Of a stretch of DNA of 64,000 nt, positions 50,294-60,280 are shown piece after piece. Numbering within the stretch: the first letter of the stretch is position 1; every line of letters begins with the position of its first letter. The stretch is from positions 62,001 through 126,000 of the forward strand of contig NZ_JABVCQ010000002.1 of NCBI RefSeq assembly GCF_014145225.1, written 5' to 3'. The notes beneath the pieces were generated by a model that did no database searches, was not told where the DNA came from, and saw nothing but the letters and a program-made list of their open reading frames with translations. The translations under genes and the position numbers were made by a program. The DNA is from Thiospirillum jenense (GTDB lineage: Bacteria > Pseudomonadota > Gammaproteobacteria > Chromatiales > Chromatiaceae).

Positions 50294-53200
50294 ATGAATC
50301 GCACGCTGTTTTATAGCCGTTTAATTGAACAACTCGGACGGCGGGCAACTCGCGCCATGCTCGGCTTAAGTGGATTTCGCCACGACGCTTTACGCACTCA
50401 TTTGCATTCAGTATTCGATCAAGCGGCGGGATTACCAGGCGCATTTATTGCCGATCCGGTATTTGAAGCCAGTTTTGGTTGGCAACCCGCAGCGCAAACG
50501 ATGCGTGAATTGCAAACCAGCGGTTTATTACACCCGCAATTAATGAAAGCACTGCGCCAGCCCTGCAAACGTGGATTAAATGACGATTACAGTTTTCCAC
50601 TTGACCGCCAGCCGTATCGCCATCAATTAGAGGCGTGGCAAGCGTTATTAAAAGATCACCGCTCTGTATTGGTCACGAGCGGCACCGGTTCGGGTAAAAC
50701 CGAATGTTTTTTAATTCCAATCCTCAGCGATTTAGCGAGCGAATTAACGCAACGTCAATCTGCACCATTAACTGGTGTGCGGGCGTTGTTTTTATATCCA
50801 CTCAATGCGTTGATTAAAAGCCAACGCGATCGGTTAATTGCGTGGTCAGAGCCATTTAATGGCGGTATTCGTTTTTGTTTATACAACGGTGATACGCCCG
50901 ATCAGGGCAAAAGTGACTGGCAATGCGAAGTGCCAGATCGGCGCACGTTGCGCAGCAATCCGCCGCCGCTGCTCGTGACCAACGCCACCATGCTCGAATA
51001 TCTGCTGGTGCGCACCGAAGACCGCCCGTTAATTGAGCAGTCACGCGGGCAATTGCGCTGGATCGTGATTGACGAGGCGCACACCTACCTCGGCTCGCAA
51101 GCGGCTGAATTAACGTTGTTATTGCGGCGAGTGCGGCACACGTTCGGCTGTGACGCGGAGCAGGTGCGCGTCGTGGCGACTTCGGCGACGTTGGGCGATG
51201 ACTCGGCGGCGTCAAAGCGGCAACTGGCTGAATTTCTCGCAGATATTGCGGGCGTGACGATGGATCGGGTGACGGTCATCACCGGTGCGCGGGCAGTGCC
51301 GCCGTTGCCGTCAGAATTGGTGGCGCAAAATCACGCTTGCCCGCCGCTGGAGACGGTGTGGCAACAGTCACCCGCCGAGCGTTTCACCGCGTTAGCCAGT
51401 GATCCGCGCCTGCGCTCGCTCCGCGCCACGTTGACGGAACGCCCGCGCCGCCTGACTGATTTAGTGCCGCAACTCACTGATTTTCAACGGGATATTAGCG
51501 CGGCACGGCAGACGACGTTGCACTGGCTCGATCTCTGCACTCAAGCGACGAGCGCCAGCGGCGAGCCATTTTTGCCACTGCGGGCGCACCTGTTCCAACG
51601 CACGGTGAGCGGGTTGTGGGCGTGTGCCAACGCTGCCTGCGCGGGACGTGCCAACACGGCGCTGGATCAGCCGACGTGGCCATTCGGTGCGGTGTTTTTA
51701 GAGCGCCGCACCCATTGCCCGCATTGCGAAATGCCGGTATTTGAATTGGTGCAGTGCCGCGAATGTGGCGCGGAGTATTTAATTGCTAATGAAAGCGAGT
51801 GTGACGGCCAAAGTCAATTATTAGCCAAACAACACGATCAGGATGAAGACGAGTTTCAACAGGAATTAGAACCGCTGCCAACAGATGATGAGAATGATCC
51901 CGATGTCATCATTTTTAATGATGTGGTTGCTAATGAACCGCGTTTGCTGACCAGTGCGGAACACGCCAATTTGCACAATTGGGGATTAAATCCAACCAAT
52001 GTACTTGATCCCAGCGGACAGGATGGCGTTCCTATTCAGTTGCGGTTGCCGAATAGCGATGGTTTGCAATGCGCGGTGTGCCGCGAGTACGAACGCTTTG
52101 ATCGCAAAGATCAATTGTTTCGCCCCGTGCGGATTGGTGCGCCGTTTTTATTGAGTACCGCAATTCCTACCTTATTAGAATCACTGCCGCCGCTATTCAA
52201 TAAAAATGATCAGGGGCCATTAGACGGGCGGCGTTTAATGAGTTTTACCGATAGTCGGCAAGGCACAGCGCGATTTGCGGCGAAATTGCAGCAGGAAAGT
52301 GAACGCGATTATGTGCGCAGTTTGCTGTATCACCAACTCGCGGCGAGTGTGCCAACGGCGGCTAATTCAGCGCACCTCGCCGAATTAGAGCAGACCATTC
52401 AAGCACTGGAAATTGCCGCTCGTGTTAATCCCGTATTAAACACTGTTTTAGAACAAAAACGCCGCGAGTTGATTCAATTACAAACACCAGCGGTCGGATG
52501 TTTGAATTGGCAAGCGGCCGAAGATGCGGTATTCAGCGCCAACGATTTCAAACACTGGTTGCTGCCATCATTAACAGAATTGACATTTGGTAAATTGACT
52601 GATCGGCAATTAGTAAAACTCTGTTTACTGCGCGAGTTTTATTTACGGCCGCGGCGGCAATTCTCATTAGAAGGCTTGGGATTGGTGCGCCTGCATTATC
52701 CAAAACTCGATCAGGCGTCATTGCCAGCGGTAATGAAACAACGCCATGTTAAGCTAGATGAATGGCGGGCGTTATTGCAAATCACCATTGATAATGTATT
52801 GCGCGGCAGCAATTCACCCGTTGCCGTTGCGCCCGATGTATTGCGTTGGTTTGGGTATGCCAGTCGCCCGAGTTTTTTATTGCCACCTGAACAGCCGGTA
52901 AAGAATCGTCACACCGAACGTGCTTGGTTTTCTGCGTATTCACTATTTGCTAAACGCAGTCGTCTTATTCGCTATCTCAGCCAAGTGTTTCAATTGAGTC
53001 TTGATGACGCTCAACACCGCGCTTTCATTGAGGAAATCCTGCGGGCGATTTGGGATGGATTGCGCCCGCTTTTGACGCAAACCGAGAGCGGGTTTCGTCT
53101 TGAGTTGGAACAGCAAGCCGAATTAACCGAAGTGCGCGAGGCGTGGTTTTGTCCGGTGACGCGCCGTCTGCTGCCGCTCGTGGTGCGCAACGTCACGCCG

Positions 53201-55372
53201 TATTTGCCCGAATTGCCCGCGCCAGCCGCGTTAATTCACTGCCAGCGCGTGGAGATGCCGCGCATTCCCGATCCGTTTTGGTTCAATCACACCCCCGCCG
53301 AGGCGGATGCGTGGCTGGAAAATAATCCGCAAATTCAACAGTTAAGAACGCTGGGCGCGTGGTCAAACATCAGTGACCGCCTTGCCCGTCATCGCCGCTA
53401 TTTCCGTGCGATGGAACACTCGGCGCAAATCTCCGGTAGCAAATTGACGCAGCGCGAGCAGGCGTTCAAAGCCGGCCACATCAATTTGTTGAGTTGTTCA
53501 ACGACGATGGAGATGGGCGTGGACATTGGCGGGTTGACGGCGGTGGCGATGAACAACGTCCCGCCGCATCCGGCCAATTTTTTGCAACGCGCCGGGCGGG
53601 CAGGGCGACGGGGTGAAACGGCGGCGTTGAGTTTTACCCTCTGCAAAGCGACGCCGCAGGGCGAGGCGGTGTTTCAAAATCCGCTCTGGCCATTCGAGAC
53701 CAAATTGGGATTGCCGCGAGTTGCGCTGCACAGCGCCACGATTGTGCAGCGGCATTTGAACGCGCTGGCGCTGGCGCGGTTTTTAGCGCACCAATTGCAC
53801 AACATCCCGCGTTTGCAAACTGGCGGGTTTTTTGAAACGGGTGGCAGTCACAGCACCGCGCCCGCTGACCAATTCGTCACCTGGTGCGTGACCAATGCGC
53901 AAAACGACGCGAATTTAACCAGCGGTTTTGCGGCACTCGCGCACCGCACCTGCTTGGCCGGGCGAGTGACAACCGATCATTTGGCACAGATCGCCGCCGC
54001 AATGCAGCAGATCAGCGACCGCTGGCGGCGTGAATTGGACGCTCTGCTCGATCAACGGCGTCAATTGCAAACCAGCGCCGGTGACAGCAAACCTGAACAA
54101 GCCGTTGATTTACAATTGAAACGTCTGCGCGGCGAGTACCTGCTGGGTGAATTGGCGAATCTTGGCTTTTTACCCGGCTACGGCTTTCCCACCGACGTCG
54201 TCGCGCTGGTCACGACCACGCAGGACGATTTGAACAAACGCCACTCGGCTGGCGCCACTCACCGCGAGGATCACCGCACCCGCCGCGCCGGTTATCCGAG
54301 CCGCAACCTCGCGCTCGCCATCCGTGACTACGCCCCCGGCAGCGACACCGTCCTCGACGGGCGGGTGTATCGCAGCGATGGCGTCACGCTCAACTGGCAC
54401 TTGCCGAGCGAACTGGACAGCGCGCCAGAAATTCAGGATTTACAGTGGCTGTGGCACTGCCGCGCTTGCGGTGGCAACGGTACCAGTCGCGTGTTACCTG
54501 ACACCTGCCCGCACTGCCCCGCCACAGCACTCGCCCTCACCTGCCAGCGGCTGCTGCAACCGGCCGGATTTGCCGTTGACCTGCGCCATCAGCCAAATAA
54601 CGACATCACCACCCCGCAATACATTCCGGTACGCGATCCGCTGGTATCGCTGGCAAACGTGGACTGGACGCCGTTCACCCAACCGCTACCGGGGCGGTAT
54701 CGCACCACGCCGACTGGTCAACTCGTGCATTACAGCGGCGGGTTGCACGGCAAAGGCTACGCGCTGTGTCTGCGCTGCGGGCGGGCGGAAGCCATGCCGA
54801 CAGACGCGCAACCCGTTGATAAACAACCACTTGCGCTGCACAAACGGCTGCGCGGCGGGCGCTTAAATGACAGTGAAAAGTATTGCCCCGGTAATGACGC
54901 CGATTGGGCGATATTGCGCAATGTGTATTTAGGCATCACCACGCAAACCGAATTGTTTGAATTGCAATTGAATGATGCTGGCGCGGATCAAAGGATTGAT
55001 AAAACCATTGCTTATACATTAGCAGTGGCATTGCGACGGGCGTTATGTCAACATTTAGGCATTGCCGAGGAAGAAATCGGCGTATTAACTGCACCGAGTC
55101 GCGGCGTGAATAATGAACAAACCTATTCACTCTATTTATATGATGTGGCAACCGGCGGCGCAGGTTATGTCAGTCAAACCGCAACGCATTTGCCTGAGTT
55201 ATTAAACACCGCCCGCGCTCTACTCGCCAATTGCCCAAATAACTGCGACGCCGCGTGTCAAGGATGTTTATTAACGTATGATACCCAGCATCATTTAGAC
55301 CAATTAAATCGGCAATTGACACTAGATTGGATCTGCAGCAAACTAACCAATCATTCACCCAAGACAAATTAA
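50294..55372 (+). CDS. DEAD/DEAH helicase with DUF1998-like C-terminus (DruE-like)
   Basis: 1692 aa from the ATG at 50294. The helicase core has YRHQLEAWQAL, Walker A GTGSGKT (130-136), DEAH (260-263) and TSATLGD. The second RecA domain has MSFTDSRQGTARFAA and MEMGVDIGGL...FLQRAGRAGRRG. CRACGG/CPHC cysteines lie in the C-terminal third, and DVATGGAGYVSQ followed by CPNNCDAACQGCLL marks the DUF1998 zinc-binding end. It follows the DruH-like gene by 36 nt. The two-gene arrangement matches Druantia type III. A generic DUF1998 helicase of another defence system (for example DISARM-like DrmA) is the alternative. Confidence 0.75.
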   Translation: MNRTLFYSRLIEQLGRRATRAMLGLSGFRHDALRTHLHSVFDQAAGLPGAFIADPVFEASFGWQPAAQTMRELQTSGLLHPQLMKALRQPCKRGLNDDYSFPLDRQPYRHQLEAWQALLKDHRSVLVTSGTGSGKTECFLIPILSDLASELTQRQSAPLTGVRALFLYPLNALIKSQRDRLIAWSEPFNGGIRFCLYNGDTPDQGKSDWQCEVPDRRTLRSNPPPLLVTNATMLEYLLVRTEDRPLIEQSRGQLRWIVIDEAHTYLGSQAAELTLLLRRVRHTFGCDAEQVRVVATSATLGDDSAASKRQLAEFLADIAGVTMDRVTVITGARAVPPLPSELVAQNHACPPLETVWQQSPAERFTALASDPRLRSLRATLTERPRRLTDLVPQLTDFQRDISAARQTTLHWLDLCTQATSASGEPFLPLRAHLFQRTVSGLWACANAACAGRANTALDQPTWPFGAVFLERRTHCPHCEMPVFELVQCRECGAEYLIANESECDGQSQLLAKQHDQDEDEFQQELEPLPTDDENDPDVIIFNDVVANEPRLLTSAEHANLHNWGLNPTNVLDPSGQDGVPIQLRLPNSDGLQCAVCREYERFDRKDQLFRPVRIGAPFLLSTAIPTLLESLPPLFNKNDQGPLDGRRLMSFTDSRQGTARFAAKLQQESERDYVRSLLYHQLAASVPTAANSAHLAELEQTIQALEIAARVNPVLNTVLEQKRRELIQLQTPAVGCLNWQAAEDAVFSANDFKHWLLPSLTELTFGKLTDRQLVKLCLLREFYLRPRRQFSLEGLGLVRLHYPKLDQASLPAVMKQRHVKLDEWRALLQITIDNVLRGSNSPVAVAPDVLRWFGYASRPSFLLPPEQPVKNRHTERAWFSAYSLFAKRSRLIRYLSQVFQLSLDDAQHRAFIEEILRAIWDGLRPLLTQTESGFRLELEQQAELTEVREAWFCPVTRRLLPLVVRNVTPYLPELPAPAALIHCQRVEMPRIPDPFWFNHTPAEADAWLENNPQIQQLRTLGAWSNISDRLARHRRYFRAMEHSAQISGSKLTQREQAFKAGHINLLSCSTTMEMGVDIGGLTAVAMNNVPPHPANFLQRAGRAGRRGETAALSFTLCKATPQGEAVFQNPLWPFETKLGLPRVALHSATIVQRHLNALALARFLAHQLHNIPRLQTGGFFETGGSHSTAPADQFVTWCVTNAQNDANLTSGFAALAHRTCLAGRVTTDHLAQIAAAMQQISDRWRRELDALLDQRRQLQTSAGDSKPEQAVDLQLKRLRGEYLLGELANLGFLPGYGFPTDVVALVTTTQDDLNKRHSAGATHREDHRTRRAGYPSRNLALAIRDYAPGSDTVLDGRVYRSDGVTLNWHLPSELDSAPEIQDLQWLWHCRACGGNGTSRVLPDTCPHCPATALALTCQRLLQPAGFAVDLRHQPNNDITTPQYIPVRDPLVSLANVDWTPFTQPLPGRYRTTPTGQLVHYSGGLHGKGYALCLRCGRAEAMPTDAQPVDKQPLALHKRLRGGRLNDSEKYCPGNDADWAILRNVYLGITTQTELFELQLNDAGADQRIDKTIAYTLAVALRRALCQHLGIAEEEIGVLTAPSRGVNNEQTYSLYLYDVATGGAGYVSQTATHLPELLNTARALLANCPNNCDAACQGCLLTYDTQHHLDQLNRQLTLDWICSKLTNHSPKTN

Positions 55373-55442
55373 CCGGCGGCGTTCCCCCGCCACCAATGGG
55401 AACAATCCCCCCCACCATTGACACGACAATAGGAGATCACGC

Positions 55443-56282
55443 ATGTTATTCAAATCCAAGTTATTATCCAGCGCAATGATCTTATCCAGTGCAACCCTAA
55501 TGATCACCGCAAATAACACGCTGGCTGGTGAGCATTCCGCACCATCCGATCATGCCAATAATGAACACGCGCAATCAGCCGCGGCGCCGAATAAACATGG
55601 TGACAGCCATCACGCGCATTGGGGCTATGTTGGCGCTGAAAGCCCAGAGCATTGGGGCGAATTAAGTGCCGATTATCACACTTGTTTAGATGGTAAAAAT
55701 CAAACGCCAATTGATATTCAAGCCGCTGAAGATGTCGCGTTGCCACCATTAGAGTTTCATTACGCGGCGAGTGGTTATGACGAATTAAACAACGGTCACA
55801 CCATTCAAGTAAATTATCAAGGCGGCAGTTGGTTGACCGTGGACGGCCGCAATTATGAACTCAAGCAGTTTCATTTCCACACCCCGAGTGAAAATCATAT
55901 TCAAGGGCATGAATTTCCAATGGAAGCGCATTTAGTTCATGCGGATGCCGAAGGGCGTTTAGCGGTAGTGGCGGTGATGTTTGAAGAAGGCGCGGAGAAT
56001 ACCGAATTAAAAACTGCGTGGCAGGCGATGCCCACACATCCTGATGAACATCATGCTTTAACGCCGAAAATCTCCGCCGCCGCGTTATTACCCGCTTCGC
56101 ATGATTATTATCATTTTACCGGTTCATTAACCACGCCGCCCTGTACCGAAGGTGTCAATTGGATTGTATTAAAACAACCAATGACCGCCTCGGCGGCGCA
56201 AATTGCACAGTTTAGTCAAGTCATGGGACACCCGAATAATCGTCCGCTGCAATCATTAAATGCGCGCACCGTGCAACAATAA
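55443..56282 (+). CDS. Alpha-type carbonic anhydrase, periplasmic
   Basis: 279 aa. Signal peptide to about residue 28 (...NNTLAG), then a His-rich spacer (HSAPSDHANNEH...HGDSHHAHWGY) that may bind metal. Catalytic zinc ligands are in KQFHFHTPSEN (two His) and MEAHLVH (third His), and the substrate-pocket segment is GSLTTPPCTEGVNW. It interconverts CO2 and bicarbonate in the periplasm, useful for autotrophic CO2 uptake. AGGAG lies 8 nt before the start. Confidence 0.93.
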   Translation: MLFKSKLLSSAMILSSATLMITANNTLAGEHSAPSDHANNEHAQSAAAPNKHGDSHHAHWGYVGAESPEHWGELSADYHTCLDGKNQTPIDIQAAEDVALPPLEFHYAASGYDELNNGHTIQVNYQGGSWLTVDGRNYELKQFHFHTPSENHIQGHEFPMEAHLVHADAEGRLAVVAVMFEEGAENTELKTAWQAMPTHPDEHHALTPKISAAALLPASHDYYHFTGSLTTPPCTEGVNWIVLKQPMTASAAQIAQFSQVMGHPNNRPLQSLNARTVQQ

Positions 56283-56288
56283 TTAAAA

Positions 56289-56309
56289 AACCGATCAACT
56301 TGATCGGTT
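56289..56309. terminator. Stem-loop between carbonic anhydrase and glmM
   Basis: AACCGATCA (56289-56297) pairs with TGATCGGTT (56301-56309). It is preceded by a run of A, so it has a U-tract for the opposite (glmM) strand and could serve convergent transcripts. Confidence 0.65.
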
Positions 56310-56320
56310 CTATTTGCCTT

Positions 56321-56352
56321 GATCGTTCCCATTTTATCGCGTGGGAACGATC
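56321..56352. repeat. Copy of the palindromic intergenic repeat
   Basis: GATCGTTCCC (56321-56330) and GTGGGAACGATC (56341-56352) flank a non-matching centre ATTTTATCGC. The arms equal those of the perfect element at 8804-8837. Confidence 0.75.
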
Positions 56353-56366
56353 ACGCTGAATACGGT

Positions 56367-57722
56367 TTATTCAATTGACACGGCATTCACCGCCGCCCGC
56401 ACCACATCAGCTAATTCATTCGCTAATTGATTGACCTGCGCCGCCTCGCGCCCCTCCACCATTATCCGCACCACCGGTTCAGTGCCGGACGCCCGCAATG
56501 AAATTCGCCCGCTCGCCCCAAGTTGCGCTTCCGCGTCATGTAGTGCTGACACAACAGTTGGCAACGTCAGCACGTCACACCGCAGCGGCAAACGCACGTT
56601 TAACAACACTTGCGGGTAGTGTTCCATCGCCGCCACAGCGTCGCGTAACGGCAACTGCCACTGCGCCAGCGCGGTCAACACCTGCAACGCCGCGATGATG
56701 CCGTCGCCCGTTGTGGTGCGATCACGACAAATCAGATGCCCCGACGGCTCGCCGCCAAGCAGCCCGTCGTCGCGTTTTAGCCGCTCCATGATGTAGCGAT
56801 CACCGACCTTGACGCGCTCAAATTTGATGCTAAGTCGTTGTAATGCCTGTTCTAATCCCAAATTGCTCATCACCGTTCCGACCACCGCCCCGCGCATTTG
56901 CCCGATGTCTTGGCGTGATTTAGCGATCACATATAACAATGCGTCGCCGTCCACCACCGCGCCCGCGCCGTCCACCATTAACACGCGGTCGCCATCGCCA
57001 TCAAATGCAATACCAATGTCGGCGTTTTGATTGCGCACGGCAGTAATAAGCGTATTGATATGCGTTGAACCGACCTGTGCATTGATATTAAAACCATTCG
57101 GATCAACACCAATTGCGCTGACGGTCGCACCCAATTCATCGAATACATAGGGCGCGACATTGTAGGTGGCGCCATGCGCACAATCTAATACAATTTTCAT
57201 TCCCTTAAATGATAAGGCGCTGGGAATAGTGCTTTTACAAAACTCAATATAACGCCCGCTGGCATCTTCAATCCGCCGCGCTTTACCGAGTGCATTGGCG
57301 GGAACAGTAACCAGCGGCTGTTCTATTTCGTTTTCAATCGCCAATTCTAATTCATCCGGCAACTTGTCGCCGGCGTGGGAAAAGAACTTAATGCCGTTAT
57401 CATCATACGGATTGTGCGATGCGGTAATGACAATGCCGGCTTGAGCGCGAAAAGTGCGGGTTAAATACGCCACCGCAGGCGTTGGCATTGGCCCTAATAA
57501 CCGAATATCACAACCGGCCGCGACTAATCCCGCTTCTAATGCTGATTCAAATAGATAGCCGGAAATGCGCGTGTCTTTACCAATTAACACGGTGCGATTA
57601 TCACCACCGCTGCGCGCTAATACCCGCCCCGCCGCCCAGCCAAGTTTGAGAATGAAATCCGGGCTAATGGTGGGGTCGCCAAGATGTCCGCGAATGCCGT
57701 CGGTGCCAAAGTATTTACGCAT
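56367..57722 (-). CDS. glmM: Phosphoglucosamine mutase GlmM
   Basis: 451 aa from the ATG at 57722 ([16 protein letters not shown]); an extension to 57785 is not family-like. The catalytic phosphoserine loop is [19 protein letters not shown], the metal loop is [13 protein letters not shown], and the C-terminal phosphate site is [17 protein letters not shown]-like. It makes glucosamine-1-phosphate for peptidoglycan and LPS. Normally downstream of folP on the same strand; here inverted and separated by an accessory region. Confidence 0.96.
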   Translation of the reverse strand: MRKYFGTDGIRGHLGDPTISPDFILKLGWAAGRVLARSGGDNRTVLIGKDTRISGYLFESALEAGLVAAGCDIRLLGPMPTPAVAYLTRTFRAQAGIVITASHNPYDDNGIKFFSHAGDKLPDELELAIENEIEQPLVTVPANALGKARRIEDASGRYIEFCKSTIPSALSFKGMKIVLDCAHGATYNVAPYVFDELGATVSAIGVDPNGFNINAQVGSTHINTLITAVRNQNADIGIAFDGDGDRVLMVDGAGAVVDGDALLYVIAKSRQDIGQMRGAVVGTVMSNLGLEQALQRLSIKFERVKVGDRYIMERLKRDDGLLGGEPSGHLICRDRTTTGDGIIAALQVLTALAQWQLPLRDAVAAMEHYPQVLLNVRLPLRCDVLTLPTVVSALHDAEAQLGASGRISLRASGTEPVVRIMVEGREAAQVNQLANELADVVRAAVNAVSIE

Positions 57723-57902
57723 GAGTGGTGTAGTATTTAATTCAGGTAAGGTGATTAATGTTGATGTGATGACTAATGATAGCACAGCTTCATCGTTATT
57801 GATAATCAGACAATTTTAAGAATTATGCAGTTCAAATGTTAAATGATTGATTGGTTAACTGTTATCTATGTGCCTGCGTGGGAAAACATTTAGATTGATG
57901 AC

Positions 57903-59390
57903 TTATTCTAAACGATCTTGTAACAAATCACTTTGTTGACTGGTATTCACCGGCGCCGCGCTGTTTAATACGTCAAGATTGAGTGGTAAATCACTCCGCC
58001 GCCCCGCTTCAATCATGTCCTGCACCGTGACTAATTGAATACACGGATACGCCCGATTTAATAACTGATGATGATAAATACCCGCCGCCATTGCCTCCTC
58101 ACGCATTGGTTTAGTCGGTTCTTCTAATGTAATGAAAATCGCCATGACCGCCTGCTCTCGCGCCATATCACCGCGCAATTTGGCAATATCACCGCGCTGT
58201 ACGTTGCCGGACTTCACTTGAATAATGACTTTATCGGTTGTCTTTTGCCCAGTGACAATGTAAGCAATGCCATCAATGCCTTTATCTTCACCCTTTTTAT
58301 CATTAATCACAGCGCGGTTTTTGGTATAGGTTAATACCGCCCATTTTTCAAATTCTTTACGCAAGCGATCATCTTGTTTATTCGCCAAAGCCCGCGCAGA
58401 ATTCATGTCACGCGGAATGCCATTTAATACAATGCTATTCGTGATTTCAATGCCAAATTGTTTTTCAAATCGCTCTAAAATGAGTGCAATACTTTGATAA
58501 GTAATGTCAATGCCAATCCATTGCCGATTCAAGCGTTGGGCAACGGCAATAGTGGTGCCGCACCCGCAATACGCATCTAATATTAAATCGCCTTCATTAC
58601 TGCTGGCTTGAATAATGCGTTCTAATAACGCCTCGGGTTTTTGCGTGGGATAACCCAGATATTCCTGACCTCTTAGAAATGGAATTTGTATCCAATCTTC
58701 AGGAAATTTTCCTTGTTCATTTAATTCACAGATTGCACTTTTCGGTTTACCACCACCGAGATTAGTCTTTTTATAACCAGCGCGTGCGTGACTGGTTTTT
58801 GCATACGGCAATCGAATCCTATCAACCTGAAATGTCCAGTGTTTGCCAACTGAATACCACAAAATAATATCGTGACAGCGGCTTAATTGTTTTTGACCTT
58901 TTGCAGCCATGCGTGAATAAATCCAAACCATTTCATTCAAAAAATCCCCGCCCCTCGGGCAAAACACGCTATCCAAAATCAATTTCAAATAATGACTACA
59001 GGTGGGATCACAATGCAAATAAAAACTGCCGGTTGGTTTTAATACCCGCCAAATCTCATTGATTCGCTGCGTCATGCTAATCAAATACGCCAACAACCCA
59101 CCCGCTCCTAATACGGCGCGTAATCCTTTTATCAATTCAATTGTCTGGGTGGTATAGTCATGTTGATTGGTTAAAATGTCAGAAAATCCACTCTCCGCCA
59201 ATTGATTCCACGTCCAAGTATCAATAAACGCCTGCGCTTGCGCCGCGTTTTCTTGACCAATGTTGTTATAAATCTGGAAATAATTGCGTTTAGAATTGAA
59301 CGGCGGATCAATGTAGCATAAATCCACCGTTTCATCTTTAATCTTGTTGCGCAACACGTCTAAATTGTCACCGTAAAATAATTGGTTCAT
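57903..59390 (-). CDS. Methyltransferase-Mrr nuclease fusion, array copy 1
   Basis: 495 aa. Beta-class DNA methyltransferase with motif IV DPPF (28-31) and motif [10 protein letters not shown] near 272. A C-terminal Mrr-like PD-(D/E)xK domain has D373 (GIDG) and Q391-V-K393. The segment of about 95 residues between RGGDF (about 150) and YPTQKPEA (about 247) differs completely from the other copies and is the presumed target-recognition domain (bases 58652-58930). The ends are nearly identical to copies 2-4, with slightly more divergence in the nuclease part and a different C-terminal tail (LLQDRLE). It is the most downstream member. It is likely a self-contained modification-restriction enzyme. 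Confidence 0.8.
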   Translation of the reverse strand: MNQLFYGDNLDVLRNKIKDETVDLCYIDPPFNSKRNYFQIYNNIGQENAAQAQAFIDTWTWNQLAESGFSDILTNQHDYTTQTIELIKGLRAVLGAGGLLAYLISMTQRINEIWRVLKPTGSFYLHCDPTCSHYLKLILDSVFCPRGGDFLNEMVWIYSRMAAKGQKQLSRCHDIILWYSVGKHWTFQVDRIRLPYAKTSHARAGYKKTNLGGGKPKSAICELNEQGKFPEDWIQIPFLRGQEYLGYPTQKPEALLERIIQASSNEGDLILDAYCGCGTTIAVAQRLNRQWIGIDITYQSIALILERFEKQFGIEITNSIVLNGIPRDMNSARALANKQDDRLRKEFEKWAVLTYTKNRAVINDKKGEDKGIDGIAYIVTGQKTTDKVIIQVKSGNVQRGDIAKLRGDMAREQAVMAIFITLEEPTKPMREEAMAAGIYHHQLLNRAYPCIQLVTVQDMIEAGRRSDLPLNLDVLNSAAPVNTSQQSDLLQDRLE

Positions 59391-59398
59391 TATTCACT

Positions 59399-59425
59399 CT
59401 AATTCTTTTGTAATAAATCAATTTG
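59399..59425 (-). pseudogene. 3' remnant of a gutted array copy
   Basis: Bases 59391-59425 match, with one difference, the end of copy 2 (60281-60315), including the TAG stop and the codons for LLQKN. It lies directly upstream of the copy-1 start with the same spacing as between intact copies. With 60207-60280 it marks a fifth array member whose interior is gone. Confidence 0.75.
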
Positions 59426-59458
59426 AAAAACATTTAGGAGACACAGTTGAGCGGTCAG

Positions 59459-59857
59459 TTATTGATTGATGCAATCTAGTATTTCCTGTTCTGCCCAAGA
59501 TTTAAGCGTCGCAATCATTGCTGCCATGTCGGCTTGATTAACCGTACTGATGCGGCGGCTTTCATAACGAAATTGGACTGCAAAACAATTCAAAACACGC
59601 AGCGCATTTTTATCAATCGGGACTTGAATACCGTGTGCAAAACTTAATCCGGCAAGTGCCGCAAGATCATGGGTGCGTCCAAAAACAATGCCATGAATGA
59701 CCAATACCGCTTTAATAAACTTTTCACAGGCTTGCTGGGCATGAAATCCAATAATTTCCAGCGGTGCTTTACCGGATTCGCATAGCAAATCGAACGCCAG
59801 TTCATCACGTTCTCCGGCTTGTATCAGTGCCGCCGCTTGTGCGCTATGCGTGTTCAT
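59459..59857 (-). CDS. HEPN-domain toxin
   Basis: 132 aa from the ATG at 59857. Typical HEPN (PF05168) landmarks: LLCESGKAPLEIIGFHAQQACEKFIKAVL, VFGRTHDLAAL and an AVQFRYES segment. HEPN proteins paired with MNT nucleotidyltransferases act as RNases restrained by the partner. It overlaps the upstream MNT gene by 14 nt. It sits inside the methyltransferase array, occupying the space of a lost copy. Confidence 0.88.
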   Translation of the reverse strand: MNTHSAQAAALIQAGERDELAFDLLCESGKAPLEIIGFHAQQACEKFIKAVLVIHGIVFGRTHDLAALAGLSFAHGIQVPIDKNALRVLNCFAVQFRYESRRISTVNQADMAAMIATLKSWAEQEILDCINQ

Positions 59858-60164
59858 ATAATACCCGCCCTTCACGACTAGCCCAATACAACGGCGTCGT
59901 CCACCAATCGCGTTTATATTCAAACTCCTGTGCCGTCAATAATAATAAATCAACACCAATACCGAGGTGATCGAGCGCGCTGTGCAATCTTAGATATTCT
60001 TGGGTGTAATCAGGGATTTCTTGTTCAATGACCAATAAATCGAGATCAGACTCTACCGTTGCATCACCGCGAGCATAGGAACCAAAGACAATTACTTTTA
60101 ATGGTTGATGGGCGGCAGCCGCAACCCGCAATGCCGCCTCGCGGAGGGTGGTTTCTGTTAGCAT
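59844..60164 (-). CDS. MNT-type nucleotidyltransferase antitoxin
   Basis: 106 aa. It carries the minimal nucleotidyltransferase motif VFGSYARGDATVESDLDLLV (GSx10DxD). MNT partners inactivate HEPN toxins by adding nucleotides to them. It is co-oriented and overlapping with the HEPN gene. Confidence 0.9.
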   Translation of the reverse strand: MLTETTLREAALRVAAAAHQPLKVIVFGSYARGDATVESDLDLLVIEQEIPDYTQEYLRLHSALDHLGIGVDLLLLTAQEFEYKRDWWTTPLYWASREGRVLYEHA

Positions 60165-60206
60165 GTTTTATTCACTGAGCATCATACAATTGTGCGTGTC
60201 GTGACA

Positions 60207-60280
60207 CATAAATCCACCGTGTCATCTTTAATCTGATTGCGCAACACGTTTAAATTGTCACCGTAAAATAGTTGGTTCAT
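60207..60280 (-). pseudogene. 5' remnant of a gutted array copy
   Basis: These 74 bases match the first about 25 codons of array copy 2 (61673-61746) almost exactly ([20 protein letters not shown]...), beginning with an ATG placed as in intact copies just after the copy-2 stop. Homology ends abruptly at 60207, where the MNT-side sequence begins. It is the upstream half of the fifth member whose 3' scrap is at 59399-59425. Confidence 0.85.

Noticed and set aside
57786-57902. Another palindromic repeat near TGCCTGCGTGGGAAAACAT
   Set aside because: Only one arm is partly recognisable; there is no matching left arm.
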